Program-made: the position numbers and the translations under genes | Notes under the pieces: generated by a model | What the model was told of the DNA's origin: nothing | Databases searched by the model: none | The model's input: the letters and a program-made list of their open reading frames with translations, nothing else | From: Anisus vortex | Lineage: Eukaryota > Mollusca > Gastropoda > Planorbidae | Assembly (NCBI GenBank): GCA_949126835.1 | Contig: OX421492.1 | Location: forward strand, 40,348,498-40,412,497 | Length of the DNA stretch: 64,000 nt | Reading direction: 5' to 3' | Shown here: piece by piece, positions 49,511 to 60,254 of the stretch | How the letters are laid out: every line of letters begins with the position of its first letter | Numbering within the stretch: position 1 is the first letter of the stretch

Positions 49511-49733
49511 GCACTAAAAAAAAAAAAGTGGCATACTTAAGCATGTTCCACGTGTTCCTATGGAACAGGGGCTCCCATACAAAAGGTCCCCCCCCCCCCA
49601 ATAAAAAAATAATTATTCTCTCTTTTTTATTTTAGCAATTAGACTAGTGCAGTAACATTTATGGCCAGCAGAGGTCACAAGGCTGCATAAATGTTCCATG
49701 CACTCCCATAGTTCCTGCAAACGCACATTGATA
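49511..49733. other. short interval between transposons
   Basis: PolyA (49,517-49,528) and polyC (49,590-49,599) runs and a palindromic cctatggaacagg-type motif. Nothing else recognised. Confidence 0.4.
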
Positions 49734-49737
49734 TTAA

Positions 49738-50185
49738 AGACCAAGTGAAGAGGTTTTTCTCAAAGGAACGAGATTTGGAATAGCCTCATACGGCAGTGAC
49801 GTATCACAAGGGAAATAAATAAATAAAAATAGACGCTATAAATCTATATTTAACCATTTTGTTAAAAATAAGAACCGGGAAAAGATTCAAAACATGTGGC
49901 AATAGATTCAAAACACGTGACAATATTCATTTTTCCTAGTCGAATCCTTTATGTTACGTCACTTTCCTATATTGCCGGAAATAAAAACATCTCAAATGGC
50001 TACAAGATTTGGAGTAATCATCCGAAAAACACACACATTTAAGTGCAAATATTGAACTAATTACTTAAAATGTATCTTTGATATTTTGTATAAATGTTTT
50101 TTTTAACATTCAGATACTGAATACACTATTTACTATCAAAATCAAATGTTAACTCAATTTTGATAAAAAGCTCTTCACTTGGTCT
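49738..50185. mobile_element. 448-bp MITE with long TIRs and TTAA target duplication
   Basis: The left end agaccaagtgaagaggtttt is mirrored by the right end, whose complement reads agaccaagtgaagagctttt. The inverted repeats are about 27 bp with few differences. TTAA stands on both sides (49,734-49,737; 50,186-50,189). TTAA duplications are known for piggyBac and Kolobok elements; the ends do not start CCC as in classical piggyBac. No coding capacity. Confidence 0.82.
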
Positions 50186-50350
50186 TTAATGATTGTCGTG
50201 GACAGTCATATGATAACCTCCCTGAACTTAGTTGGTAAAACAGCAGCTGAAAGTTGTTCATCAGCTGTGTCATTTTGTACTTACTGCAACAGATTTTTAC
50301 TTTTTATTTTACAGCATCGACTATCTACCCACCGTTACGACATTTTAACA

Positions 50351-51822
50351 CATAAATTGCAATCTTCTGATGTATCACTGTGTGTACCAAAGAAACTGTC
50401 ATAAATTGCAATCTTCTGATGTACCACTGTGTGTACCAAAGAAACTGTCATAAATTGCAATCTTCTGATGTACCACTGTGTGTACCAAAGAAACTGTCAT
50501 AAATTGCAATCTTCTGATGTACCACTGTGTGTACCAAAGAAACTGTCATAAATTGCAATCTTCTGATGTACCACTGTGTGTACCAAAGAAACTGTCAGAA
50601 ATTGCAATCTTCTGATGTACCACTGTGTGTACCAAAGAAACTGTCAGAAATTGCAATCTTCTGATGTACCACTGTGTGTACCAAAGAAACTGTCATAAAT
50701 TGCAATCTTCTGATGTACCACTGTGTGTACCAAAGAAACTGTCATAAATTGCAATCTTCTGATGTACCACTGTGTGTACCAAAGAAACTGTCATAAATTG
50801 CAATCTTCTGATGTACCACTGTGTGTACCAAAGAAACTGTCATAAATTGCAATCTTCTGATGTACCACTGTGTGTACCAAAGAAACTGTCAGAAATTGCA
50901 ATCTTCTGATGTACCACTGTGTGTACCAAAGAAACTGTCAGAAATTGCAATCTTCTGATGTACCACTGTGTGTACCAAAGAAACTGTCAGAAATTGCAAT
51001 CTTCTGATGTACCACTGTGTGTACCAAAGAAACTGTCATAAATTGCAATCTTCTGATGTACCACTGTGTGTACCAAAGAAACTGTCAGAAATTGCAATCT
51101 TCTGATGTACCACTGTGTGTACCAAAGAAACTGTCAGAAATTTCAATCTTCTGATGTATCACTGTGTGTACCAAAGAAACTGTCAGAAATTGCAATCTTC
51201 TGATGTACCACTGTGTGTACCAAAAAAACTGTCATAAAATGCAATCTTCTGATGTACCACTGTGTGTACCAAAGAAACTGTCAGAAATTGCAATCTTCTG
51301 ATGTACCACTGTGTGTACCAAAGAAACTGTCATAAATTGCAATCTTCTGATGTACCACTGTGTGTATCAAAGAAACTGTCATAAATTGCAATCTTCTGAT
51401 GTACCACTGTGTGTACCAAAGAAACTGTCATAAATTGCAATCTTCTGATGTACCACTGTGTGTACCAAAGAAAATGTCATAAATTGCAATCTTCTGATGT
51501 ACCACTGTGTGTATCAAAGAAACTGTCAGAAATTGCAATCTTCTGATGTACCACTGTGTGTACCAAAGAAACTGTCATAAATTGCAATCTTCTGATGTAC
51601 CACTGTGTGTACCAAAGAAACTGTCATAAATTGCAATCTTCTGATGTACCACTGTGTGTACCAAAGAAACTGTCATAAATTGCAATCTTCTGATGTACCA
51701 CTGTGTGTACCAAAGAAACTGTCATAAATTGCAATCTTCTGATGTACCACTGTGTGTATCAAAGAAACTGTCAGAAATTGCAATCTTCTGATGTACCACT
51801 GTGTGTGTGCCAAAGAAACTGC
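50351..51822. repeat. 49-bp minisatellite, 30 copies, inside a hAT-like sequence
   Basis: Highly regular tandem unit containing attgcaatcttctgatgtac and gtgtgtaccaaagaaactgt. The main variant is tcaTaaatt or tcaGaaatt, mixed along the array; single units carry other changes (tatcaaag, aaaatgtc). Sequence just before and after is coding-like transposase, so the array looks like a local expansion of an ORF segment. There are no spacers between units. Confidence 0.96.
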
Positions 51823-52290
51823 CACTGGTTTTGCCGGTATGATGCGACGAGAGCATTTGCAGCATGTCCAAATTTATCACAATGATCTGGACGATTGTCT
51901 CGCTAATGAACTGGTTCAACTTGCTGAATTATCCAAGCAACATGCTGATTTAATAAAGGATAAACAAAAACATGACCTTTAGATCGGATATAAATAGTTT
52001 ATTTACAAATTGATTGTTGATCAACGTCTGGCAGATATTTTTCTGAACATTGAAGTTTCCCAAAAGAATGTATCTGGTACTTATGGTTGCCTATGCATCT
52101 AGGGAACGATCATTCTCTGAATTGTGCTACGAACAACCATGACTCAGGAGAAGCTGTCTGCCCTAAGTCTTCTCATTATTGAATCAGAGTTAATCAGACA
52201 TCTTGCGTCAATTGGACTTTATTGAAGAATTTGCTGTTCATAAAGCACGAACAGAGGCAATATATTTAATTAAGACTAGTGATGTAAGCT
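51823..52290 (+). pseudogene. decayed hAT transposase (ZMYM1-like), C-terminal half
   Basis: Broken plus-strand frames match hAT transposase landmarks in order: HWFCRYDATRAF (cf. the family's RWSCRADATKAL) at about 51,822; NDLDDCLANELVQLAELSK (about 51,880-51,940); VLMVAYASRERSFSEL (about 52,078-52,126), the ERSFS dimerisation motif; then in another frame QEKLSALSLLIIESELIRHL and finally LDFIEEFAVHKAR (about 52,210-52,255). Several stops and frameshifts. The array at 50,351-51,822 lies directly upstream. Confidence 0.72.
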
Positions 52291-52540
52291 TGATATATTT
52301 CAACTGGACTAAAAAAAATATTTTTTAAAATAATAATTTTAAATAAGAATATTAAATATAATTTAATCTTTTAAACAGTATAAATTTTGAATGTCTTTTT
52401 AGGTCCTTAATAATCGATTCCGGTAAATAAATTGCTAGTTTGGCAAAACATTTATCATTAAAGGTACATAAAGTGGTCGTGGATCAAGCATAGGCCTATT
52501 ATAGTTTTAAGGTGGTTTGTGTTCTAAAATTTTCATTAGA

Positions 52541-52753
52541 TAATCAACAAGCACGGGGACACGGTAGTCGAGCGGCAGCGCGTTCGACTGGCGAGCCGAA
52601 GGTCCTAGTTGGGGTAAAGTAAAGGCGGCTGTGCATAGTGCTGGCCACACAATCACCTAGTATGCCGTAGCCACAGAAACTGGTGAAAGCTGCTTCATCG
52701 GACCTATGGATCAATTCGGTCCGACGGGTACTTTACTTTTTAATCAACAAGCA
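52541..52753 (+). mobile_element. complete tRNA-derived SINE with 13-bp target duplication
   Basis: The body is 52,554-52,740, flanked on each side by taatcaacaagca (52,541-52,553 and 52,741-52,753). The head cacggtagtcgagcggcagc is A-box-like; a degenerate B box (ggtcctagtt) follows at about 52,600. The body has ggcggctgtgcatagtgctg and ggccacacaatcacctagta, and the end is cgggtactttactttt. Best-preserved member of the family in this window. Confidence 0.88.
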
Positions 52754-53146
52754 TCGTTAAACCACAAATAATATGGTAGAAGCCTAGGGAATATGCAACG
52801 CGCATGTCTCGACCACTATCGAAAATAAAAATTATATATTATTGAAGCCAGCCACTGCCGTAAAATATGTTATTGTTTATACCTTCAAAAGGAACAAGTT
52901 AATAAATGTAAACATTTATTTATTTCAAAATTTAAAGTTTACATAAAATTCCAATGAAATAGCAAATACTGCAACAAATAATGTGAATAAGTAATTTAAT
53001 TGTTAACTGACATTGACACAAGCAGCTGAAGTTAAATGAGGTGAAATGCTAATGTGCTCGCCAAATTCGCAGTCAGGGCAGACAGAGTGGGTTACTGGTT
53101 ATCATTCAGCATCAGCAACACTGTAGGCTACAGCAATGTCGAAAGG

Positions 53147-53682
53147 CAGGGGCGAGGCCACGAAGGGCCCCCACAATCCTAAATATGACCCTGCGTACAA
53201 ATGAGCAACTAGAGTTATAGCCCGGATTGTTCAATGAATGGTAGCAACTAACTGCGTAGTGTGTAAGTTTGTGTACGTGACGCCATCATTTTGTGTGTAT
53301 TATTTGACCTATCAAATCCCGTGAAAACAAACAAGGTCATTAAAATTTAGACAGTAGCCTACAGTGTGATCAGTGTCACAACCGCTGTTCTACTATATTA
53401 GTCTATATATTATATTCCATTAGCAGACCTAGAGATTTGAATCTTCTGTTTCACTTAGTATGTCCATTGGCGGGTGTAAGGGCATAGACAAATAAATACC
53501 CTTCTCCTTTCATTACCTAATAATTTGTCTGTCTATGCTAGTAGCGCACAGAAGTACTAAACCTAATTTAGCTAACATTTTTAAATCCCCAAATAAAAAA
53601 AAATCCTCAATTATGCGCCCCTCCCCCCAATTCTTCACCCAACCTTGCCGCCTAGGTTGCCTATATGGACGAGCCGACCCTG
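53147..53682. mobile_element. scraps of hAT ends
   Basis: caggggcgaggccacgaagg at 53,147 resembles the 27,728 MITE end, and ggacgagccgaccctg ending at 53,682 resembles another hAT right end (complement cagggtcggctcgtcc). They do not match each other, so they are not two ends of one element, and no target duplication was found. Confidence 0.35.
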
Positions 53683-53696
53683 TCTCCGTGTCATGT

Positions 53697-54299
53697 TGTC
53701 ACGTGCGAAAATCAGCTACTGACGTTAGATGATATTTTTAGTAATGTATTATTATATATTCTTTTGATCCACATCCATCTTGGATCTCACAAGGTTGTAT
53801 AAGAATTTATATTGATGTTATTGAATTAGATTTGATGTTTATTTGACTCGTTGCGATGTGAATCTTTTGTGTATAAAGTGATTTAGAGAAACTGTACCTT
53901 AATATATAGGAAATCCACAATCCTGTTTGAATGAGTAAACATAATTTTATTCCAACAAGTTGAGATGATAAAATATAACAGTACCACAGAATACATGTAC
54001 CAGTATTATATAATGAAACTTAATCAGTTGAGATTCTTCTATATCGAACTAAGCCGTAATCCTATCTTTAAGAAAGTGGTCAAAAACAGTCCTCACACAT
54101 TAGCGCCCAAGCTAGAACTAAAACTAACGGTATTCAACCCTCGTGCATATGACGTATTTTAATGCTATGACGTAGTGTCTAGACATATACATGTTTTATT
54201 CCTAACACGGAAACATTTCGGGTTTAAGATTATTTCATTTAAACTTTAGTTAATAATAACAGAACCAATATAATTATGGAAATAAATCTACTCGTAACA
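53697..54299 (-). repeat. 3' LTR
   Basis: 603 bp, on the plus strand tgtcacgtgcgaaaatcagc to ctactcgtaaca. On the minus strand it follows the polypurine tract. Confidence 0.95.
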
Positions 54300-54316
54300 C
54301 TCGCCCCCCCCCTTAA
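54300..54316 (-). other. polypurine tract
   Basis: On the minus strand ttaagggggggggcgag, directly before the 3' LTR; the expected plus-strand DNA primer in reverse transcription. Confidence 0.75.
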
Positions 54317-55154
54317 GACACAAAGGAATTACAGACAGCGTTAAGTATGGAATTCTTTGTAGAGTACCCATAAAATGAACCGAATTCCCAAACTATTCGT
54401 AAGATTTAATTGACTATTGGACAATCTTTTTAAGATTAAAATGAACCATATATTACATATTCCTTTAATAACAAAGTCGCTATTATGGAATCCCTTATCA
54501 CATTATTATATCAATGATTATTAATTAAACATTTATTTATCAATTAATATTTACAATTATGATTATTGTGTGTACAACGTTGACCATAAAACTATTACCA
54601 CCAATAACCAATTCCCATAGAATTGATATGAATCACCCAAATAAGTGGAACCGATTAATAATTGATAGATAATTCTTTAAAAAGTTTAATTTATTATAAC
54701 CGATCACTGTATCATTAACTAATGATTTTCAGTTATTATATTATTATGATGTCTAAATTATGACATCAAGAATATTTAAAAATGTTATAATCTCAGCTGA
54801 TTTAGCTTTTACATAGCATAAAATAAGACATCCAAATTATAACATGACGACATAGAAACAAACAATTTGCAAAACACATCAATAATCAATTGAACAAACA
54901 CAAGTGTGGATGTATTCAAGTTAAATACCGGTGTGTGTGCAATTGATGTATGCAATAGTTACCTTTTACCTTACAACGTATGATTGTTTCTAGTAGAATT
55001 CGAAGTTTTGTTCTGTAATGTTTCATAATGTAATAATTCAAAACATAGTTTATTTATTGTCATGTTTACAATAATATATATGTTAATCAATACAATGAAT
55101 GACATAAAAGAAAACATTTCATGAGAAACTGACTTTCATCTTCTGGTTTACCAG
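54317..55154 (-). other. non-coding region between pol and the 3' LTR
   Basis: 840 bp of AT-rich sequence with no ORF or env-like frame seen. Confidence 0.6.
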
Positions 55155-58100
55155 TTACATGCGCGACAACGTGTCAGCGACCACATTTTGTTTACCTGGT
55201 AAATATACCACATTTAAATTATATGCTTGGAGAAATAAGCTCCAGCGAATAATTCTTTGGTTCTGTTTAACCCTGGAAAGGAAAACTAAAGGGTTATGAT
55301 CAGTTAAAATATCAATTGGATATGGAGAACCATTGATATAAAAATCAAAATGTTTCAATGCCAGGATTAATCCTAAAAGTTCCTTTTCTATCACACTATA
55401 GTTTCTTTGATGCTTATCAAATTTTTGAGAGTAAAAACTAATCGGGTGTTCCAATGAATCATCACCTTTTTGAGAAATGACCGCTCCCATCCCTGTATCA
55501 CACGCGTCAACGGTAATTTTAAAGGGTTTACTGTAATTGGGTGTTACTAATACAGGTGCCTCAGAAAGAACATCTTTTAATTTATCAAAGGCCTGGTGGC
55601 ATTCATTAGACCATTTGAAAGTGCAATTCTTCTTTAATAGATTTGTTAATGGACATGCAATGGTTGAGAAATTTTGACAGAACCGACGGTAGTACCCCGC
55701 CATCCCGAGAAAACTACGGAGTTGTTTACAGGTTTCAGGAACAGGGAACTCGCGAATAGCCTTAACCTTTGCATTTAGTGGTTTTACCAAACCATTTCCC
55801 ACTATGTGACCTAGATACTCGATGGTTGCATGGCAGAACTGACTCTTAGTCAAGTTAATGGTGAGATTAGCATGAGTCAATTTCGTAAATAACAAATGTA
55901 GTTGATCTAAATGAGATTTAAAATCGTCACTAAAGACAACAATATCGTCGAGGTATGCATGGCATTTAGGAATGTCCTGAGTAATGGTATTTATTAACCG
56001 TTGAAAAGTAGAGGGTGCATTAACCATACCAAAGGGCATGGCCTTAAATTTGTACAGTCCATCAGGGGTTACAAACGATGATATCTCCTGAGCCCTCTCC
56101 GTCAGTGGAATCTGAAAATACGCCGTCAATAGGTCAATTTTCGTCACAAACTTAGCATTACTCACTTGATCTATTAGATCGTCGATTCTTGGTATTGGAT
56201 AGGAATCAGTTTTTGTCACTTTGTTTACCTTACGGTAGTCCACACAAAACCTCATGGATCCATCGGCTTTAGGTACCAATACGCAAGGGGAAGACCAGTC
56301 ACTACTACTAGGTGTAATAATGTCATTGTCAAGCATGTAGCGAACCTCTTTACCGATGCATTCTAACTGGATAGGATTTGACCTGTATGGATGTTGTTTA
56401 ATAGCTTTAGTATTTTCATTTAGAATAACATCATGCTTTACTACACTAGTTCTACTAGGTACATCTCCAAATAAATGGATATTTTCATTAATTAGACCTT
56501 TGATAGCGGATTGTTCGCAATCAGGTAAATGTGCCAATTTTTCATTTAGGTTTTTCAGAGCCTTTGTATTTTGCAGTTTGCTTTCTGCCACTTCACGCTC
56601 AATTTCGGGTGAATTATTCCCGACTTTAATAACAGTGTTTACCGAGGCAACAACTTTTTGTTCTTCTCTGGTAATGTATGGTTTCAACATATTGATATGG
56701 CACACTCGTTGCGATTTCCGTCTATCAGGGGTCTTTACAAGATAGTTAACCTCACTAAGCTTAGCCATAACCTCGTAGGGTCCTGTAAACTTGGCACTCA
56801 GGGGTTGACCAGACAGTGGTGTCAGCATGAGAACTTTATCACCAGGTTGGAAGATACGGGTTCTTGCGTTGACGTCATAATAGACCTTCATCTTGTCTTG
56901 TGCCTGCAAAAGATTAGATCTGACAACTTTTAATGCATTATACAGTCTATTTTTAAAATTTTCCACGTATGTCAGTAGACCAGTGTCTTCAGTGGATGAT
57001 AACCATGTCTCTTGTAACAGCTTTAATGGTCCACGAACTGTGTGTCCGAATACCAGTTCAAAGGGACTGAAACCAAGAGATTCTTGTACAGCCTCTCTGG
57101 TTGCGAAGAGTGCGAAGGGAATACCACGATCCCAGTCGTCGTTATGCTCTAAACAGAAAGTACGGAGCATATTCTTCAATGTTTGGTGGTATCGTTCCAG
57201 TGCGCCTTGACTCTGTGGATGATATGCACTCGATACTGCATGACGAATACCCAGCCGTTCTAAGACTTGGCGAAATAACTTCGATGTGAAATTTGAACCT
57301 TGATCTGACTGAACGGTTTTCGGAAGACCATATCGGGTGAAGAATCCGATAAGTGCATCAGATATTTTGTCGGCATTGATGCTACGTAGAGGAATAGCCT
57401 CTGGAAATCTCGTTGCCGAACACATTATAGTGAACAGATACTGGTGGCCAGCCTTAGTTTTAGGCAACGGACCGACGCAGTCTATAATGATGTGACTGAA
57501 GGGTTCTGAAAATGCTGGTATGGGTCGTAGAGGAGCTACCGGAATGGTCTGATTCGGTTTGCCGACCATCTGGCAGACATGACATGATCTGCAAAACGAT
57601 GTGACGTCACGACGTAGGCCAGGCCAGAAGAAATATGGAAGAATCCTATCGAAGGTTTTCTGAATCCCTAGGTGACCAGCATACGGTGAATCATGGGCCA
57701 TATGTAGTATGTCCTTGCGGTAAACATAGGGTACCACGATTTGATGTATTTCGCTGCATGTTTCATCGTCGTTTTCTTTCCCTCTCCATTTCCTCATCAA
57801 CAACTCGTCCCTCAGGTAATAACCTGCGGCCATTGTTTCTAACTCTCCTTCATTCTTTGCTTCCTCTTTTAGCTTCCCGATCACTGGATCTTTGCACTGA
57901 GCAAGAATGAGTAGTTGTCTAGGCGACAAATTATTCTGATCAGTATGACTTGAGTGACCACCTAGAACATCCGCCATGAAGGTTGCTTGTAAGTCAATCT
58001 CTGGTGTTGGTTCTGGTTTCTTTGTCGATTCATTAGTCATCTGCTGTTTCTCCATAGCTCTGGTGATAACGCATACTGAATTTTCAGTATTCTTACACTG

Positions 58101-59129
58101 AACAGAGTCTTTGGTTTCTTTAAATACAGGATGTACCTGATTCTTGGCAATGTCACTTCCTAAAAGTAATGAAATGCCTCTGTAGGGAAATTTCTTCACT
58201 ATCCCAACAATAACAGATCCAGTGAAGTAATTACTCTTCAACTGTATACGATGTAACGGTGCCGTAAGTGTTCCAGCCATAGTACTGATCAAGGCATACT
58301 GGCCTGTATGAGTCAATTTCGACGTTGGTACAGTATTCTTCAACAGTAGAGATATATCAGCACCGGAGTCACGTAGAATTTTAATCTTCCGTTCTCTAGC
58401 TTGATTATCTATAGGTGACACATAGCCCTCGCTAACATCCGATAGCATGCACTCGGGTAGTTCTCTGCCTACTGAGTTTCTTGCTACACTACTGCCTCCA
58501 TAAGTAAACGTTTTATTTACTGATTGTTCATCTGTCACACTCCCTTTGGAGTTGAAACTAGAATGTTCAATAGCCTCGGTCTTCATTTCAAAGACTTTTT
58601 CCGACTTTGAGCAACTTGGACATGCGTGTTTCGCCATCTCTTCATGACTAACATCAAATGTCTTTCTATCAGCTTTAATTCTTTTGTGGGCAGTTTTATT
58701 TATGTGAGTTTCAGTTTGTATGGCGATGTGTGATAAAACCACGTTGTTCTTGTTTTTAATGGGTCTTTTCTCTTTATGTAGACTCCAACAATTCTCTTTT
58801 ATATGTCCATCTTTCTTACAGAATGTACAGGTAATTCTCTTTTGTACAAAACTTGAATTCTCTTGTTTATCGGCTTTTTGTTTACTTTTATCCTCTGTCG
58901 ATCTTAACTTCCTCTCTGTATTACTGTTTTGAGTCCTCAAACTTGTTCTGTCATTTTGAACATAATGGCTATGCGGGTGAATAATGACGTATTCATCGGC
59001 TTTTACTGCTGCTTGTTCTGCTATTTCAATACCACGATCAGCCAAATGAACTTTTATATCAGTGCGAATCTTCTCAGTAAAATCCTCCATCAGTATGAGA
59101 TTATATAGTTTCTCATAATCTTTATTCAC
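55155..59129 (-). CDS. Gag C-terminus plus Pol with order PR-IN-RT-RH
   Basis: 1,324 residues from the first Met; the frame is open back to 59,210, just after the Gag stop. Domains by residue: SCAN-like/capsid end about 1-50; CCHC knuckle C101-x2-C104-x4-H109-x4-C114; protease DSGA 254-257; integrase zinc-binding H479, H486, C516, C519 and catalytic D550, D609, E645 (D-58-D-35-E); GPY/F module from about 783 (FTGPYEV); reverse transcriptase about 910-1,100 with catalytic YLDD 1059-1062; RNase H with TVDACDTGMGAV near 1,190, ending in VVADTLSRM. In most Ty3/gypsy elements integrase comes last, so this order is distinctive. All key active-site residues listed are present and the frame has no internal stop. 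Confidence 0.95.
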   Translation of the reverse strand: MNKDYEKLYNLILMEDFTEKIRTDIKVHLADRGIEIAEQAAVKADEYVIIHPHSHYVQNDRTSLRTQNSNTERKLRSTEDKSKQKADKQENSSFVQKRITCTFCKKDGHIKENCWSLHKEKRPIKNKNNVVLSHIAIQTETHINKTAHKRIKADRKTFDVSHEEMAKHACPSCSKSEKVFEMKTEAIEHSSFNSKGSVTDEQSVNKTFTYGGSSVARNSVGRELPECMLSDVSEGYVSPIDNQARERKIKILRDSGADISLLLKNTVPTSKLTHTGQYALISTMAGTLTAPLHRIQLKSNYFTGSVIVGIVKKFPYRGISLLLGSDIAKNQVHPVFKETKDSVQCKNTENSVCVITRAMEKQQMTNESTKKPEPTPEIDLQATFMADVLGGHSSHTDQNNLSPRQLLILAQCKDPVIGKLKEEAKNEGELETMAAGYYLRDELLMRKWRGKENDDETCSEIHQIVVPYVYRKDILHMAHDSPYAGHLGIQKTFDRILPYFFWPGLRRDVTSFCRSCHVCQMVGKPNQTIPVAPLRPIPAFSEPFSHIIIDCVGPLPKTKAGHQYLFTIMCSATRFPEAIPLRSINADKISDALIGFFTRYGLPKTVQSDQGSNFTSKLFRQVLERLGIRHAVSSAYHPQSQGALERYHQTLKNMLRTFCLEHNDDWDRGIPFALFATREAVQESLGFSPFELVFGHTVRGPLKLLQETWLSSTEDTGLLTYVENFKNRLYNALKVVRSNLLQAQDKMKVYYDVNARTRIFQPGDKVLMLTPLSGQPLSAKFTGPYEVMAKLSEVNYLVKTPDRRKSQRVCHINMLKPYITREEQKVVASVNTVIKVGNNSPEIEREVAESKLQNTKALKNLNEKLAHLPDCEQSAIKGLINENIHLFGDVPSRTSVVKHDVILNENTKAIKQHPYRSNPIQLECIGKEVRYMLDNDIITPSSSDWSSPCVLVPKADGSMRFCVDYRKVNKVTKTDSYPIPRIDDLIDQVSNAKFVTKIDLLTAYFQIPLTERAQEISSFVTPDGLYKFKAMPFGMVNAPSTFQRLINTITQDIPKCHAYLDDIVVFSDDFKSHLDQLHLLFTKLTHANLTINLTKSQFCHATIEYLGHIVGNGLVKPLNAKVKAIREFPVPETCKQLRSFLGMAGYYRRFCQNFSTIACPLTNLLKKNCTFKWSNECHQAFDKLKDVLSEAPVLVTPNYSKPFKITVDACDTGMGAVISQKGDDSLEHPISFYSQKFDKHQRNYSVIEKELLGLILALKHFDFYINGSPYPIDILTDHNPLVFLSRVKQNQRIIRWSLFLQAYNLNVVYLPGKQNVVADTLSRM

Positions 59130-59210
59130 ATTCTTAGAACGTAACCATCGATCAAGATACTTTTTCTCTAATCTCAGGAAGTCAACATGTGAAACTTCTG
59201 GTTCCTTCTT

Positions 59211-59975
59211 TTACTCACGATATAACTTTCGATACTTTTCTGGAGTTAGAACATAACTCAATAGTACTCTGCTCTTTATTAGTTCATAATCATTGCATTC
59301 CTCTGGAGTCAAATTCAATACTACATCTAGAGCCTTGCCTTTTGTTAGAGGTGAACGTAAAAGTACTGCTTTCTTATCTTCAGGAAATTTATAATCGATC
59401 GAGTTTCTATCGAAAACCATAAAGAACTCATCAATGTCCATGTTCTCCATGCTTGGTACATGCTTTTTAAACTTATATAGTTCCACATTATTTGTTTCCT
59501 GAATCGTATGAGTTGACGAACGAGACTTTGCCAATTCAATCCTTTCATTACTAGCGATTCTTTCTTTTTCCAATTCTTTCTCCTTCAATTGTAATTGTAC
59601 TTCTATTCTTTTACCCTCTAATTGTACTTGAATTTCTAACTTCTTCATTTCTAACTGGAATTTCATGTCCGCACTTAGTTCATTTCCATTCATTTTAAAT
59701 TCATGGTTATTTATGTCTGTTTTCAGGGTTTCTGATACATTGAGAACCACTGATTCTTCATTATTCATAGTATTTTCTTCAAGCATTCTACCATGTCTTT
59801 TCAAACAGTCCTTAATATCAGGAATCAATTTACTCCTTACTGGTCTAACTTCAATAATGTCTATTCCCAGAGAATTTGCCATCTCTTTTAACTGGGTTAG
59901 TGACATGCTATTTAACTGTTCCGACGTGATAGCAAAAATATTCAATTGCTCCAACGTAAGATTAGCTTCCGCCAT
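59211..59975 (-). CDS. Gag N-terminal part, ended by an in-frame TAA
   Basis: 254 residues from the ATG at 59,975. It starts with a SAP-like helical segment (LTQLKEMANSLGIDIIEVRP), then a charged coiled-coil stretch (EMKKLEIQVQLEGKRIEVQL), then a capsid-like part (DIDEFFMVFDRNSI; KGKALDVVLNLTPEECNDY). It ends YRKLYRE, TAA (59,213-59,211). The downstream frame is the same and carries the rest of a SCAN-like/capsid domain (DFLRLEKKYLDRWL), so the stop cuts Gag within a domain, before the zinc knuckle. It could be an inactivating mutation or a suppressed stop; the position favours mutation. Confidence 0.88.
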   Translation of the reverse strand: MAEANLTLEQLNIFAITSEQLNSMSLTQLKEMANSLGIDIIEVRPVRSKLIPDIKDCLKRHGRMLEENTMNNEESVVLNVSETLKTDINNHEFKMNGNELSADMKFQLEMKKLEIQVQLEGKRIEVQLQLKEKELEKERIASNERIELAKSRSSTHTIQETNNVELYKFKKHVPSMENMDIDEFFMVFDRNSIDYKFPEDKKAVLLRSPLTKGKALDVVLNLTPEECNDYELIKSRVLLSYVLTPEKYRKLYRE

Positions 59976-60254
59976 GTTTTATATTAATGACGTAAATAGA
60001 AGATAAAAAATTTCAACTTTACCTTTTATAAAGTCCTTTGAAATATTTTACACCACTGTTAATTTGTAGAAGATAAATTTTAAGGATGATTGTGTACAAA
60101 GCTGAAAACAGTATGTCCGAACACAGACAGTGCCTCCCACGTAGACAGAATTTGAATAAATATTTGTTGTAAATCGTTTTCACTAAAACAGTTGTATATT
60201 CTCAATTTCTTATACATACAACCTTTAGATCCAGGACGCTAGCCCCCAATCTTT

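Noticed and set aside
50351..51822. Regular direct repeats that might suggest a CRISPR array
   Set aside because: Units abut without unique spacers, no cas-like genes are near, and the DNA is eukaryotic; it is a minisatellite.
53147..53682. A complete hAT element bounded by caggggcgagg and gccgaccctg
   Set aside because: The two ends are not inverted copies of each other and no 8-bp duplication is present.
53965..54162. 65-codon ORF, repeated identically at 60,523-60,720
   Set aside because: It lies in both LTRs, on the strand opposite to the element's genes; explained by LTR duplication.
56356..60006. Plus-strand ORFs opposite the LTR element genes
   Set aside because: Shadows of the Gag and Pol frames on the minus strand.
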